Shown piece after piece: positions 1 through 7,262 of a stretch of DNA of 25,899 nt. Every line of letters begins with the position of its first letter. Position 1 is the stretch's first letter. Origin of the DNA: JAXJQF01 sp036311285. GTDB taxonomy: Bacteria > Pseudomonadota > Gammaproteobacteria > Enterobacterales > Succinivibrionaceae. The notes below the pieces were generated by a model. The model saw only the letters and a list, made by a program, of their open reading frames with translations. It was not told where the DNA came from and made no database searches. The translations under genes and the position numbers were made by a program. The stretch is from the NCBI GenBank assembly GCA_036311285.1, contig JAXJQF010000034.1, positions 1 through 25,899 on the forward strand, read 5' to 3'.

Positions 1-2
1 AT

Positions 3-98
3 AGGTATCAAACTCGGGTAAAAGAGATCCCTAAAAAAACTAGAGATCTCTTTGAACTATTAAATGTGCCATTACCTAAGAAAATAGTTAAAGATTAA
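3..98 (+). CDS. C-terminal fragment of a possible transposase (5' end outside window)
   Basis: A reading frame is open from the first bases of the window and ends at TAA 96-98, giving about 31 residues. The visible end has a basic and proline pattern, including IPKKTRDLFELL and a closing VPLPKK. This resembles, from memory, the C-terminal tails of IS4/IS1634-type DDE transposases. Only the tail is present, so no catalytic residues can be checked. It converges on yebC, and an inverted repeat at 131-170 lies between them. It could also be the end of an unrelated gene. The family call is tentative; that it is a real coding end is somewhat more likely. Confidence 0.42.
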   Translation, partial: RYQTRVKEIPKKTRDLFELLNVPLPKKIVKD

Positions 99-130
99 TA
101 ATTTATTACTTAGGTTCTTTCTATAACACA

Positions 131-170
131 CCCTAACGCTAACCACAAAATTAGGTACTATGCGTTAGGG
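131..170. repeat. Inverted repeat with 9-bp perfect arms
   Basis: CCCTAACGC at 131-139 is repeated inverted at 162-170. The match extends outward by two more bases after one mismatch. The loop of 22 bases contains a short ACC/GGT pairing. The arms are G+C-rich against an A+T-rich background. There is no clear T-run on either side, so it is not a textbook terminator. It could be the 3' hairpin of the upstream gene or part of the end of an insertion sequence. Confidence 0.6.
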
Positions 171-189
171 AGTTTAGGATATAACAAAA

Positions 190-215
190 CAACTATAGCT
201 TAATTGCTATAGTTG
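190..215 (-). terminator. Rho-independent terminator of yebC
   Basis: CAACTATAGC (190-199) and GCTATAGTTG (206-215) form a perfect 10-bp stem with a 6-base loop. Read on the minus strand the stem is followed by TTTTG. It lies about 40 bases beyond the yebC stop and closes the rimO-aspS-yebC run. Confidence 0.8.
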
Positions 216-257
216 TCTTCATTCATGTTTATTTTTTTGTATAGTTTTTAATTGTTA

Positions 258-1001
258 TTAACCTAAAGCAGCTTCAGCTTCTTCAGTTAATTCACCATTA
301 TGGTAAACTTCTTGAACATCATCTAAATCTTCTAGATAATCAACAAGCTTCATAAATGTTGGAGCATGTTCAGCATCGATTGCAGCATCTGTTGAAGCAA
401 CCATTGTTACTTGGGCACTAATATATTTTAAACCTGCATTATCAATAGCATCTAACACTTGACCAAATGATTCTGGAGTTGTATTAACTTCAATTGAACC
501 ATCATCGTTAGTGATAACATCATCAGCACCAGCTTCTAATGCCGCTTCCATGATTTGGTCTTCATCACCTTCTTCAAAAATGATAACACCCTTCTTTGTA
601 AACAAGTAAGCAACCGAACCACTTGTACCTAAGTTGCCACCAAACTTTGTAAAGCCGTGACGAACTTCTGATACTGTTCTATTTCTGTTATCAGTCATAC
701 ATTCAACCATGAACGCTGAACCACATGGACCGTAGCCTTCGTAAAGAATGGTTTCTAATTCAACACCATCACCACCACCTGTACCTCTTTCGATCGCTCT
801 ATTTACTGTATCACGAGTCATGTTTTGAGATAAAGCTGATGCTACAGCTGCACGTAATCTTGGGTTAGAATTTTGATCACCACCACCAATTCTTGCAGCA
901 GTTGTAATTTCTCTAATTAGCTTAGTAAAAATTTTACCACGCTTTGCATCTTGAGCCGCCTTACGAAAACGTATATTAGCCCACTTACTATGACCTGCCA
1001 T
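258..1001 (-). CDS. yebC: YebC/PmpR-family transcription/translation factor
   Basis: At 247 residues this is the usual family length, and it is near-identical in layout to E. coli YebC (246). It starts with the family signature MAGHSKWANIRFRKAAQDAK. Further signatures are GGGDQNSNPRLRAA, YEGYGPCG, NRNRTVSEVRH and the C-terminal DDVQEVYHN. The family is cytoplasmic and was long annotated as a transcriptional regulator. Some members have since been tied to relief of ribosome stalling at polyproline; which role applies here cannot be told from sequence. The ATG is preceded by AGGAG at good spacing. It lies 67 bases downstream of aspS, the common gammaproteobacterial order, but the ruvC that often follows is absent; a possible transposase tail lies beyond instead. 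Confidence 0.97.
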   Translation of the reverse strand: MAGHSKWANIRFRKAAQDAKRGKIFTKLIREITTAARIGGGDQNSNPRLRAAVASALSQNMTRDTVNRAIERGTGGGDGVELETILYEGYGPCGSAFMVECMTDNRNRTVSEVRHGFTKFGGNLGTSGSVAYLFTKKGVIIFEEGDEDQIMEAALEAGADDVITNDDGSIEVNTTPESFGQVLDAIDNAGLKYISAQVTMVASTDAAIDAEHAPTFMKLVDYLEDLDDVQEVYHNGELTEEAEAALG

Positions 1002-1068
1002 AGTTAAACTCCTATCATAATTTTAATTAACCAATTTTATGGTTAATATGAGGTAAAAAATCTTAATA

Positions 1069-2826
1069 CTATTCTTTTTCAACAACGCTTATTGCTAATT
1101 CATCTAAAGCTTCAGAACTAGCAAAGTTAGGAGCGTCTGTCATTAAACAAGCCGCTGCAGTTGTCTTAGGGAACGCAATAACATCACGAATGTTATCAGT
1201 ACCTGTTAATAACATTGTTAAACGGTCTAAACCAAAAGCTAAACCAGCATGTGGAGGACAACCGTACTTTAAGGCATCTAATAAGAATCCAAACTTAAGT
1301 TTTTGTTCTTCTTCACTAATACCTAATACTTCAAATACTGCTTGTTGCATATCACTCTTGTGAATACGAACAGAACCACCACCTACTTCGTAACCATTGA
1401 TTACCATATCGTAAGCATCAGCATATACCTTGTATGGTTCTGACTTTAATCTTTCTGGTGTGCAGTTACTTGGAGCTGTGAAAGGATGGTGCATTGCTAC
1501 AATTGAACCATCTTGGTTTTCTTCAAACATAGGGAAATCTACAACCCATAGAGCCTTGTAGCCTTCTGAAATTAAACCATAATCCTTTGCAGTCTTAAGT
1601 CTTAATGCACCTAACGCATTAGAAACTACTAAAGATTTAACATCTGAACCAAAGAAGATAACATCACCAACTTCCGCTTTTGTTCTTTCAACAATTGCAT
1701 TTACGATGTCGTCGTTTAAGAACTTTAAGATTGGAGATTGAACACCATCTGCGTTAATCTTCATCCATGCTAAGCCCTTAGCACCGTATACACCTACAAA
1801 CTTAGTGTATTCATCAATAACCTTTCTTGTTACCTTATCAGCAACACCTGGTACCTTTAATGCAGCAACTCTACCACCTTCTGTATTAGCAGGACCACTA
1901 AATACAGAGAATTCACAATCTTTAACGATATCAGCTACATCAACAATTTCAGTCGCAATTCTTAAATCTGGTTTATCTGAACCATATTTAGTCATTGCTT
2001 CATCCCAAGTTAATACAGGGAACTTGCCTAAATCTACATTTACAACATGCTTAAATAGACCAGTAATCATTTCTTCCATGATTGCTTGAACATCTTTTGC
2101 AGTCATGAAAGATGTTTCCACATCAATCTGTGTGAATTCAGGTTGTCTATCTGCTCTTAAATCTTCATCTCTAAAACACTTTGTGATTTGATAATAACGG
2201 TCAAAACCACTCATCATTAACAATTGCTTAAATAATTGAGGTGATTGAGGTAACGCATAGAACTTTCCATTATGTACTCTACTTGGAACTAAGTAGTCTC
2301 TTGCCCCTTCTGGCGTTGCTTTACATAGCATTGGAGTTTCTGTATCTAAGAAACCATGACTATCCATAAAGTTTCTTACAAATGAAGTAACCTTAGCTCT
2401 TACCTTGAAACGTTCTAGCATTTCAGGTCTACGTAAATCAATATATCTATACTTTAAACGTTGTTCTTCTGTATTTTCTTGATTAAAGTCTAAAGGCAAA
2501 GGTTCTGACCTATTGATAATTTCAATAGCTGTAGCCATGATTTCAACTTTACCTGTTGCCATATTATTATTAATTTGACTTTCTGGTCTTGCTTTTACAA
2601 CACCAACAACTTTAATACAAAATTCATTACGTAATTGAGAAGCAGTTTCATGAGCTTCCTTTTGGTCTGGGTCAAAATAAACCTGTACGATACCTGCTTT
2701 ATCGCGCATATCGATAAAAATTAAACCACCTAAGTCACGACGGCGATTTACCCAACCACATAATGTTACTTCTTGTTCTAGTGATTTTTCATTAACGTCA
2801 CCACAATAGATAGAACGCATAGACAT
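1069..2826 (-). CDS. aspS: Aspartyl-tRNA synthetase, bacterial type
   Basis: Class II synthetase that charges tRNA-Asp in the cytoplasm; 585 residues against about 590 in E. coli. The N-terminal OB-fold anticodon-binding domain (about 1-110) carries CGWVNRRRDLGGLIF. Class II motif 2 is at 217-235 (CFRDEDLRADRQPEF). The GAD insertion domain characteristic of bacterial AspRS falls at about 290-420. Motif 3 is at 528-540 (GLAFGLDRLTML). ATG codons occur at residues 1 and 3; the first is used here because AAGGAAG lies about nine bases upstream of it, but residue 3 is possible. It is followed by yebC. The 397-base spacer from rimO suggests it has its own promoter. Stop codon is TAG. Confidence 0.98.
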   Translation of the reverse strand: MSMRSIYCGDVNEKSLEQEVTLCGWVNRRRDLGGLIFIDMRDKAGIVQVYFDPDQKEAHETASQLRNEFCIKVVGVVKARPESQINNNMATGKVEIMATAIEIINRSEPLPLDFNQENTEEQRLKYRYIDLRRPEMLERFKVRAKVTSFVRNFMDSHGFLDTETPMLCKATPEGARDYLVPSRVHNGKFYALPQSPQLFKQLLMMSGFDRYYQITKCFRDEDLRADRQPEFTQIDVETSFMTAKDVQAIMEEMITGLFKHVVNVDLGKFPVLTWDEAMTKYGSDKPDLRIATEIVDVADIVKDCEFSVFSGPANTEGGRVAALKVPGVADKVTRKVIDEYTKFVGVYGAKGLAWMKINADGVQSPILKFLNDDIVNAIVERTKAEVGDVIFFGSDVKSLVVSNALGALRLKTAKDYGLISEGYKALWVVDFPMFEENQDGSIVAMHHPFTAPSNCTPERLKSEPYKVYADAYDMVINGYEVGGGSVRIHKSDMQQAVFEVLGISEEEQKLKFGFLLDALKYGCPPHAGLAFGLDRLTMLLTGTDNIRDVIAFPKTTAAACLMTDAPNFASSEALDELAISVVEKE

Positions 2827-2894
2827 ATCTATATTCTTCCTTTATTTTTCTTATAGAAAAAATTTTAATCTAAAATCTGTGTAGGGAGAAAATT

Positions 2895-3002
2895 CAAAGA
2901 CTTTAGAAAATGTAATTTTTGTATACAAAAAATTCTAAGAATTTAATTATGCCATTAAGTCTTATAACACTTCGTTATGCTTAATGATACAACAAGTCTT
3001 TG
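2895..3002. repeat. Nested inverted repeats (possible structured leader or small RNA)
   Basis: CAAAGACTT (2895-2903) pairs with AAGTCTTTG (2994-3002) and encloses three palindromic elements. The first is centred on GTATAC at 2921-2926, with flanking T and A runs. The second is AATTCT-A-AGAATT at 2931-2943. The third is a two-tier hairpin: CATTAAG 2953-2959 with CTTAATG 2980-2986, and inside it ATAAC 2964-2968 with GTTAT 2974-2978 around a 5-base loop. If transcribed, these could fold into a multi-branched structure. It sits upstream of aspS on the minus strand. Promoter and end are not defined, and it matches no RNA family I recognise. Confidence 0.45.
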
Positions 3003-3205
3003 GCAATATATGTATTTTAAAATTTAACTTACATAAATCCTACGAGGATAGCATTATATATTAATTATGTCTTTCTTGCTAAACAAAGATACAAAATTAA
3101 ACAAAAAAGAAAATTCTGACTGATTAAAACATTGTTCCTTAAGAGCAATTAAAAATTATCAACATTTTATTTACTCTCAAGTTTTTAAATAAGATTACTA
3201 TTTAA

Positions 3206-3223
3206 TATTGATTTAAATCAATA
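3206..3223. repeat. 18-bp perfect palindrome at the rimO stop
   Basis: TATTGATTT followed by its exact complement AAATCAATA directly abuts the rimO stop codon. On the minus strand it is not followed by a T-run and has no loop as drawn, so it is at best a weak terminator. It could instead be an mRNA 3'-end hairpin or a protein-binding palindrome. Confidence 0.5.
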
Positions 3224-4531
3224 CTAAATCACATCACCTTCTAAATCATATTCATCACTAGCTGTGATACAAACTTTCACTATATCACCAACCTTGATAG
3301 ATTTATTAGATTCGTTATTTACATAAACTACACCATCAATTTCAGGAGCATCCCCTTTAGTTCTTCCAACTAACCCTTCTTCACGATTCTCATCGATAAT
3401 AACATCCTGAACTGTTGATACTTTTTTAGCAAGTTTCTCTGTTGAAATCTTTTGTTGTAGTAACATGAATCTATCTAAACGTTCTAATTTAACTTCTTCA
3501 TCAACTTGATTTGGAAGTTCATTTGCGTCGGCACCAAATACAGGACTATAAGTGAAACAGCCCACTCTATCAAGCTTTGCCTCTTCTATAAATTCAAGTA
3601 ATTCTTCAAAATCTTGTTCTGTTTCACCTGGGAACCCTACAATGAATGTTGAACGAATTGTTAAATCAGGGCATATACTTCTATAACGATTTATCATATC
3701 CAAGTGCCCTGCTTGAGACCCCGGACGTTTCATCAATCTTAAAACGTTTTGACTAACATGCTGCATAGGTATGTCCATATACGGAAGCACCAAACCTTCT
3801 GCCATTTGTTCAACTAGCTTTTCTACGTGTAAATATGGGTATGAATAGTGAACTCTTTGCCAAACACCAAGCTTACCTAACTCTCTGGTTAAAGCGTATA
3901 AATCACCTCTTTCATAATCCATAAACGGTTTATACTTAACATCCATCCCATATGCCGAAGTATCTTGAGCAACTACAATTAATTCCTTTACACCGCGCTC
4001 AACATAAGCCTTTGCAGTTTCAATTATTTGCTCTGCATCGAACGATTCTAAAGGACCTCTAAGTTTTGGAATAATACAAAAACTACATTTATGTGAACAC
4101 CCTTCTGAAATCTTTAAATAAGCATAGTGATTTGGTGTTAACAAAACACCACCTTTAGGAACATGAATACATGGTGCATTAACAGCAACACTTACAATCT
4201 TTTTAATTTCATCTACTACAGCTTTAGCACTATGAGGTCCTGTTATAGCTTTTACTTGTGGATAAGTTGACAAAATTAAGTCACGTCTAGGCCCTAAACA
4301 CCCTGTTACCACAACATTATTACAGTAATTTAAAGCTTCCCCTATTGTCTCTAAAGACTCATCAACAGCAGATTCAATAAACCCACAAGTATTTACAACT
4401 ACAACGTCAGCATCCTCATAGCTACTAGAAATTTGGTATCTCTCCTTCATTAGTAAAGTCAATAAATTTTGAGAATCAACTAAATTCTTTGGACACCCCA
4501 AAGAAATCAAACCAATCTTTACATGATGCAT
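3224..4531 (-). CDS. rimO: Ribosomal protein S12 methylthiotransferase RimO
   Basis: Radical SAM enzyme that adds a methylthio group to a conserved aspartate of ribosomal protein S12; 435 residues against about 440 in E. coli. The N-terminal UPF0004 domain has its three cluster cysteines at C13 (SLGCPKN), C49 (NTCGF) and C78 (TGCLG). The radical SAM CxxxCxxC is C145, C149, C152 (EGCSHKCSFC). A C-terminal TRAM domain runs from about 365. The SLGCPKN start and TRAM features favour RimO over MiaB. AGGTGA lies just upstream of the ATG. It is 70 bases downstream of the sseB-like gene on the same strand and may be co-transcribed with it. Stop is TAG. Confidence 0.97.
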   Translation of the reverse strand: MHHVKIGLISLGCPKNLVDSQNLLTLLMKERYQISSSYEDADVVVVNTCGFIESAVDESLETIGEALNYCNNVVVTGCLGPRRDLILSTYPQVKAITGPHSAKAVVDEIKKIVSVAVNAPCIHVPKGGVLLTPNHYAYLKISEGCSHKCSFCIIPKLRGPLESFDAEQIIETAKAYVERGVKELIVVAQDTSAYGMDVKYKPFMDYERGDLYALTRELGKLGVWQRVHYSYPYLHVEKLVEQMAEGLVLPYMDIPMQHVSQNVLRLMKRPGSQAGHLDMINRYRSICPDLTIRSTFIVGFPGETEQDFEELLEFIEEAKLDRVGCFTYSPVFGADANELPNQVDEEVKLERLDRFMLLQQKISTEKLAKKVSTVQDVIIDENREEGLVGRTKGDAPEIDGVVYVNNESNKSIKVGDIVKVCITASDEYDLEGDVI

Positions 4532-4601
4532 ATGTTCACCTAAATTTATTCTTTACTATTAGCTTTATTAAATCTGTATCTATAACAATATTTGAGTACA
4601 A

Positions 4602-5465
4602 CTATTTATTAGAAGAAAAAATCCCAAACAAGTTCTTCTTTTTTGCATAGAAAGGTTTACATCCTTTTATTGCATTCTTCACAAATGAACTATCTTCTTT
4701 GTATTGCACGAAATCAAGTGGAATGCCATCTAAAAAATCTTTAGTCAGCTTGGCTACATCCTCAAACATATGTTCAGGATCATGGTCAACTGATTCAACA
4801 ACAACTAAATAACTCATATTGTTATCTTTTGGAGCGTCTGGACGAACTAATAATCTAAGATAAGCTTTATGTACACAATGATGATTAGAGAACACTGCTT
4901 TCATTATTTCAACAGCCTTTTCAGGATAAACCTTCGGTTCTCCAACTAAAACCTTTTGTCCTTTTTCTATTGTATAGTTCTTAGAATTTACTTTTTCCAA
5001 CTCAGGAGCAATCATCTTAGTTAATAATTCATTATTTAAAGTTAAGCTATTTCCAAACGGATTAACAACTATTCCGTCTATACCGCTATCTTTCTTTATT
5101 ACCATCTTAGCTAACGCAACAAAGTCTTTAATTAAACAACCTGAACGTTCTTGAGGGAATTTACTTAACTCTTGATTACTAATGAATGCAGGACAAAACT
5201 TTTCATCATTTTCATTAGATAATAAAATCAAACGAATATCAGTATCTTTATTTATAAGAAAATTATTGCCTTCCTTTTCTACTTCGCCATTTAAAGCGAT
5301 TGGAACAATTACCTTTGATTGCAGCAATTCTGAAACTAACATTTGCTGATTAATTACTGTTTTAGCTTCAAGAAAATTATTAAAAGCTTCTTCAAGCTTT
5401 GAATTATCAATATTAACCTTTTCTTCTAATACCGAATTTTGAACATTGTTAGTAGCGTTAGACAT
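4602..5465 (-). CDS. sseB: SseB-family protein (enhanced serine sensitivity)
   Basis: 287-residue soluble protein with no signal peptide or membrane segment. The middle (about 35-140) fits the SseB N-terminal domain. The C-terminal part (about 165-285) fits the SseB C-terminal domain, with the pattern YPEKAVEIMKAVFSNHHCVHKAYLRL and later a hydrophobic YLVVVES strand. The E. coli family member is associated with serine sensitivity; its biochemical role is unsettled. The first 20 residues are Asn/Val-rich and unlike the domain core. The start has GAGAA five bases upstream. It lies between the GT2 gene and rimO on one strand with no obvious terminator before rimO. The family call rests on remembered domain pattern. 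Confidence 0.78.
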   Translation of the reverse strand: MSNATNNVQNSVLEEKVNIDNSKLEEAFNNFLEAKTVINQQMLVSELLQSKVIVPIALNGEVEKEGNNFLINKDTDIRLILLSNENDEKFCPAFISNQELSKFPQERSGCLIKDFVALAKMVIKKDSGIDGIVVNPFGNSLTLNNELLTKMIAPELEKVNSKNYTIEKGQKVLVGEPKVYPEKAVEIMKAVFSNHHCVHKAYLRLLVRPDAPKDNNMSYLVVVESVDHDPEHMFEDVAKLTKDFLDGIPLDFVQYKEDSSFVKNAIKGCKPFYAKKKNLFGIFSSNK

Positions 5466-5640
5466 AATATTCTCATAATTAAAAGACTCTGTAACAAAAC
5501 TATTTGATTACAAAGCATTAAGAAACAAAATAAAATTTAATAAGACAAAACTCTTTAACAACCAAAAATTGTTATTAAGCGAATCTTGGTAATTATATAT
5601 TACTAAGCAAAATATGACAAACTATGACAACGATTAGAAG

Positions 5641-5662
5641 AAAATATCTAGTTAGATATTTT
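5641..5662 (-). terminator. A+T-rich hairpin at the end of the GT2 gene
   Basis: AAAATATCTA (5641-5650) and TAGATATTTT (5653-5662) are exact inverted copies. Read on the minus strand they end in TTTTCTTCT. The hairpin overlaps the stop codon of the glycosyltransferase gene. The stem is weak (A+T-rich), so termination may be partial. Confidence 0.5.
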
Positions 5663-6629
5663 ATTTATCAAGATTAAATCTCAAACCTAAACAGGTTAAT
5701 ATTCTCTTTCTATCATCGTGCCAACCTACTCTCTTAATAGAGAAGATTCTTTGGAAAGGCGTACGATAATGAACAGAATGAATATAGTTGTAATAATCCT
5801 TATGATACTTTGTTGCATAAACATAGTTATCTTCAATATCAAGTTCAGAAAAATATCTTGATGACAACGAACGTAAATGCAAGAAGTTTGCACCATCAAC
5901 CGCTATATTTTCATAACCAGCTTCTTTAGCTTTCATTAAAATATAGTTATCACCACAAAAAACCTTTAGATCATATGGAATTTCAAAATAATTTTCTTTT
6001 GTAACAAATAATGCTATTGCATAATGATATAAAGAAATTATGTTTTGTAATGGTTCAAAGGCTAATGATGACATTGTTGGGTAATATGTAAAGTTTTGAA
6101 CATCTGTATTACATATGTTCTTTATATTTACCCCAATAATTCCTAAAGGCTTAACAGAACTGTCAAATCTACCTCTGTTTTCATGCTCTTTTACCTTAGC
6201 ATAAACAGCAGACACATAATTAAATGGAACAAACATATCATCATTTAAAATAGCAACATAACGACTGCTTGCTAATTTTACTCCTAAATTCCATGCAGGA
6301 TTTACATAAATGTTTTCAGGCATATTAATAATCCTTAACACGTTATTTCTTTCATGAATCTTCTTTATAAAAGTTTCTTTTTCTTGAACTGAAACTGTAT
6401 CAAGGAATTTAGGAGTAAAATTAAATTGTTTCTTTGAATTGTTAATTAATAGAATTTCATAAACACCATCATCTAATAATAAAATAGACAACAGCTTGGA
6501 CAGAACATCTTCATCCTTAAGTAAGGTTGGGATAACAACACTATATCCAACATTACTTAATCCAGATTTATTTTTTACTTTTGCTACATCTTTGTAATCT
6601 GAAAAATTTTTTAAAAAATCTTCAATCAT
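5661..6629 (-). CDS. Family 2 glycosyltransferase (GT-A fold)
   Basis: 322 residues. The N-terminal half has the GT2 layout: a first beta strand SVVIPTLLKD at about 30-39, EILLINNS at about 58-65, then NPAWNLGVKLASSRYVAILND at 110-130. The acidic LNDDM at 128-132 takes the place of the DxD motif that binds the metal and nucleotide-sugar. No membrane helices are seen, so it is probably a cytoplasmic or peripheral enzyme adding a sugar to a surface glycan. The acceptor cannot be predicted: there are no other glycan genes nearby, which is unusual because such enzymes normally lie in clusters. ATG is preceded by AGGA at ten bases. It is first in the minus-strand run and divergent from ppk1. Confidence 0.85.
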   Translation of the reverse strand: MIEDFLKNFSDYKDVAKVKNKSGLSNVGYSVVIPTLLKDEDVLSKLLSILLLDDGVYEILLINNSKKQFNFTPKFLDTVSVQEKETFIKKIHERNNVLRIINMPENIYVNPAWNLGVKLASSRYVAILNDDMFVPFNYVSAVYAKVKEHENRGRFDSSVKPLGIIGVNIKNICNTDVQNFTYYPTMSSLAFEPLQNIISLYHYAIALFVTKENYFEIPYDLKVFCGDNYILMKAKEAGYENIAVDGANFLHLRSLSSRYFSELDIEDNYVYATKYHKDYYNYIHSVHYRTPFQRIFSIKRVGWHDDRKRILTCLGLRFNLDK

Positions 6630-7262
6630 TAGCTATTTATCCTACTCTTAATATACTAAATTATTAGCTACTCACATACATAATTCAGAAGTATTAAGAG
6701 CTCTAATGTTATGTTATTTCATTCATTATATTTATTAGTTAATTGACCTATAAACCAAGTCTTAACTTATATCTTAACTTGTGTTACTTTTACTTTATAA
6801 CTATTTTTTATTATTTTTCTTTATTTTTTTCAATATTATTTTAATAGTTCATAAAATAACCAATTAACATCTTTATTCTCAATCACTAATATTACACCAT
6901 TTTAAATTAAATTCAACACCCAAAAGGGAAAACCATCCGCATTAACTATTGAAAAATAATTGTTAAAGAAGATAAAATTTTTTTGAAACTCTCTCAATAA
7001 TAATTATTATTTCCTCCATACTTTGTACAATTTTATAAATAATTTCATTATTTAATGATTTAAACTAAAAAATTTTTTTTACAATTTTTACATTATTTGA
7101 TGAATAAAGAAAACATATAAAATTAAACAAACATCATATACTTTGACTTTTTTTTACACCGCCTTAACAATTCAAAAACAAAGTAATGGTAATATTTTAA
7201 TATTCAATGCATTATAGAATTTCAACATTCCATCAATAGTAACTTATAAAGGACATGACGTA
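6630..7262. other. 633-base A+T-rich region between divergent GT2 and ppk1 genes
   Basis: No credible reading frame, RNA gene or strong hairpin was found. The region must hold the promoters of both flanking genes, but no clean sigma-70 pair is visible. On the plus strand, TTGACT at 7143-7148 is a good -35 without a matching -10, and TATAAA at 7116-7121 is a possible -10. A short direct repeat, TCTTAACTT twice with a 12-base period, lies at 6760-6780. No Pho-box-like repeat was seen. Confidence 0.5.

Larger units (their letters stand above)
2827..3223. other. 397-base intergenic region rimO-aspS, rich in inverted repeats
   Basis: No credible reading frame is present. The half nearest aspS holds a 9-bp outer inverted repeat enclosing three smaller palindromic elements (entry 2895-3002). 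An 18-base palindrome abuts the rimO stop. On the minus strand, TTGTAT and TAAAGT 17 bases apart could be a weak promoter for aspS. About 3010-3200 is A+T-rich with no structure I can recognise. Confidence 0.6.

Noticed and set aside
1805..2089. Plus-strand reading frame of 94 codons within aspS
   Set aside because: It is antisense to a highly conserved synthetase domain, has no ribosome site and encodes no family pattern.
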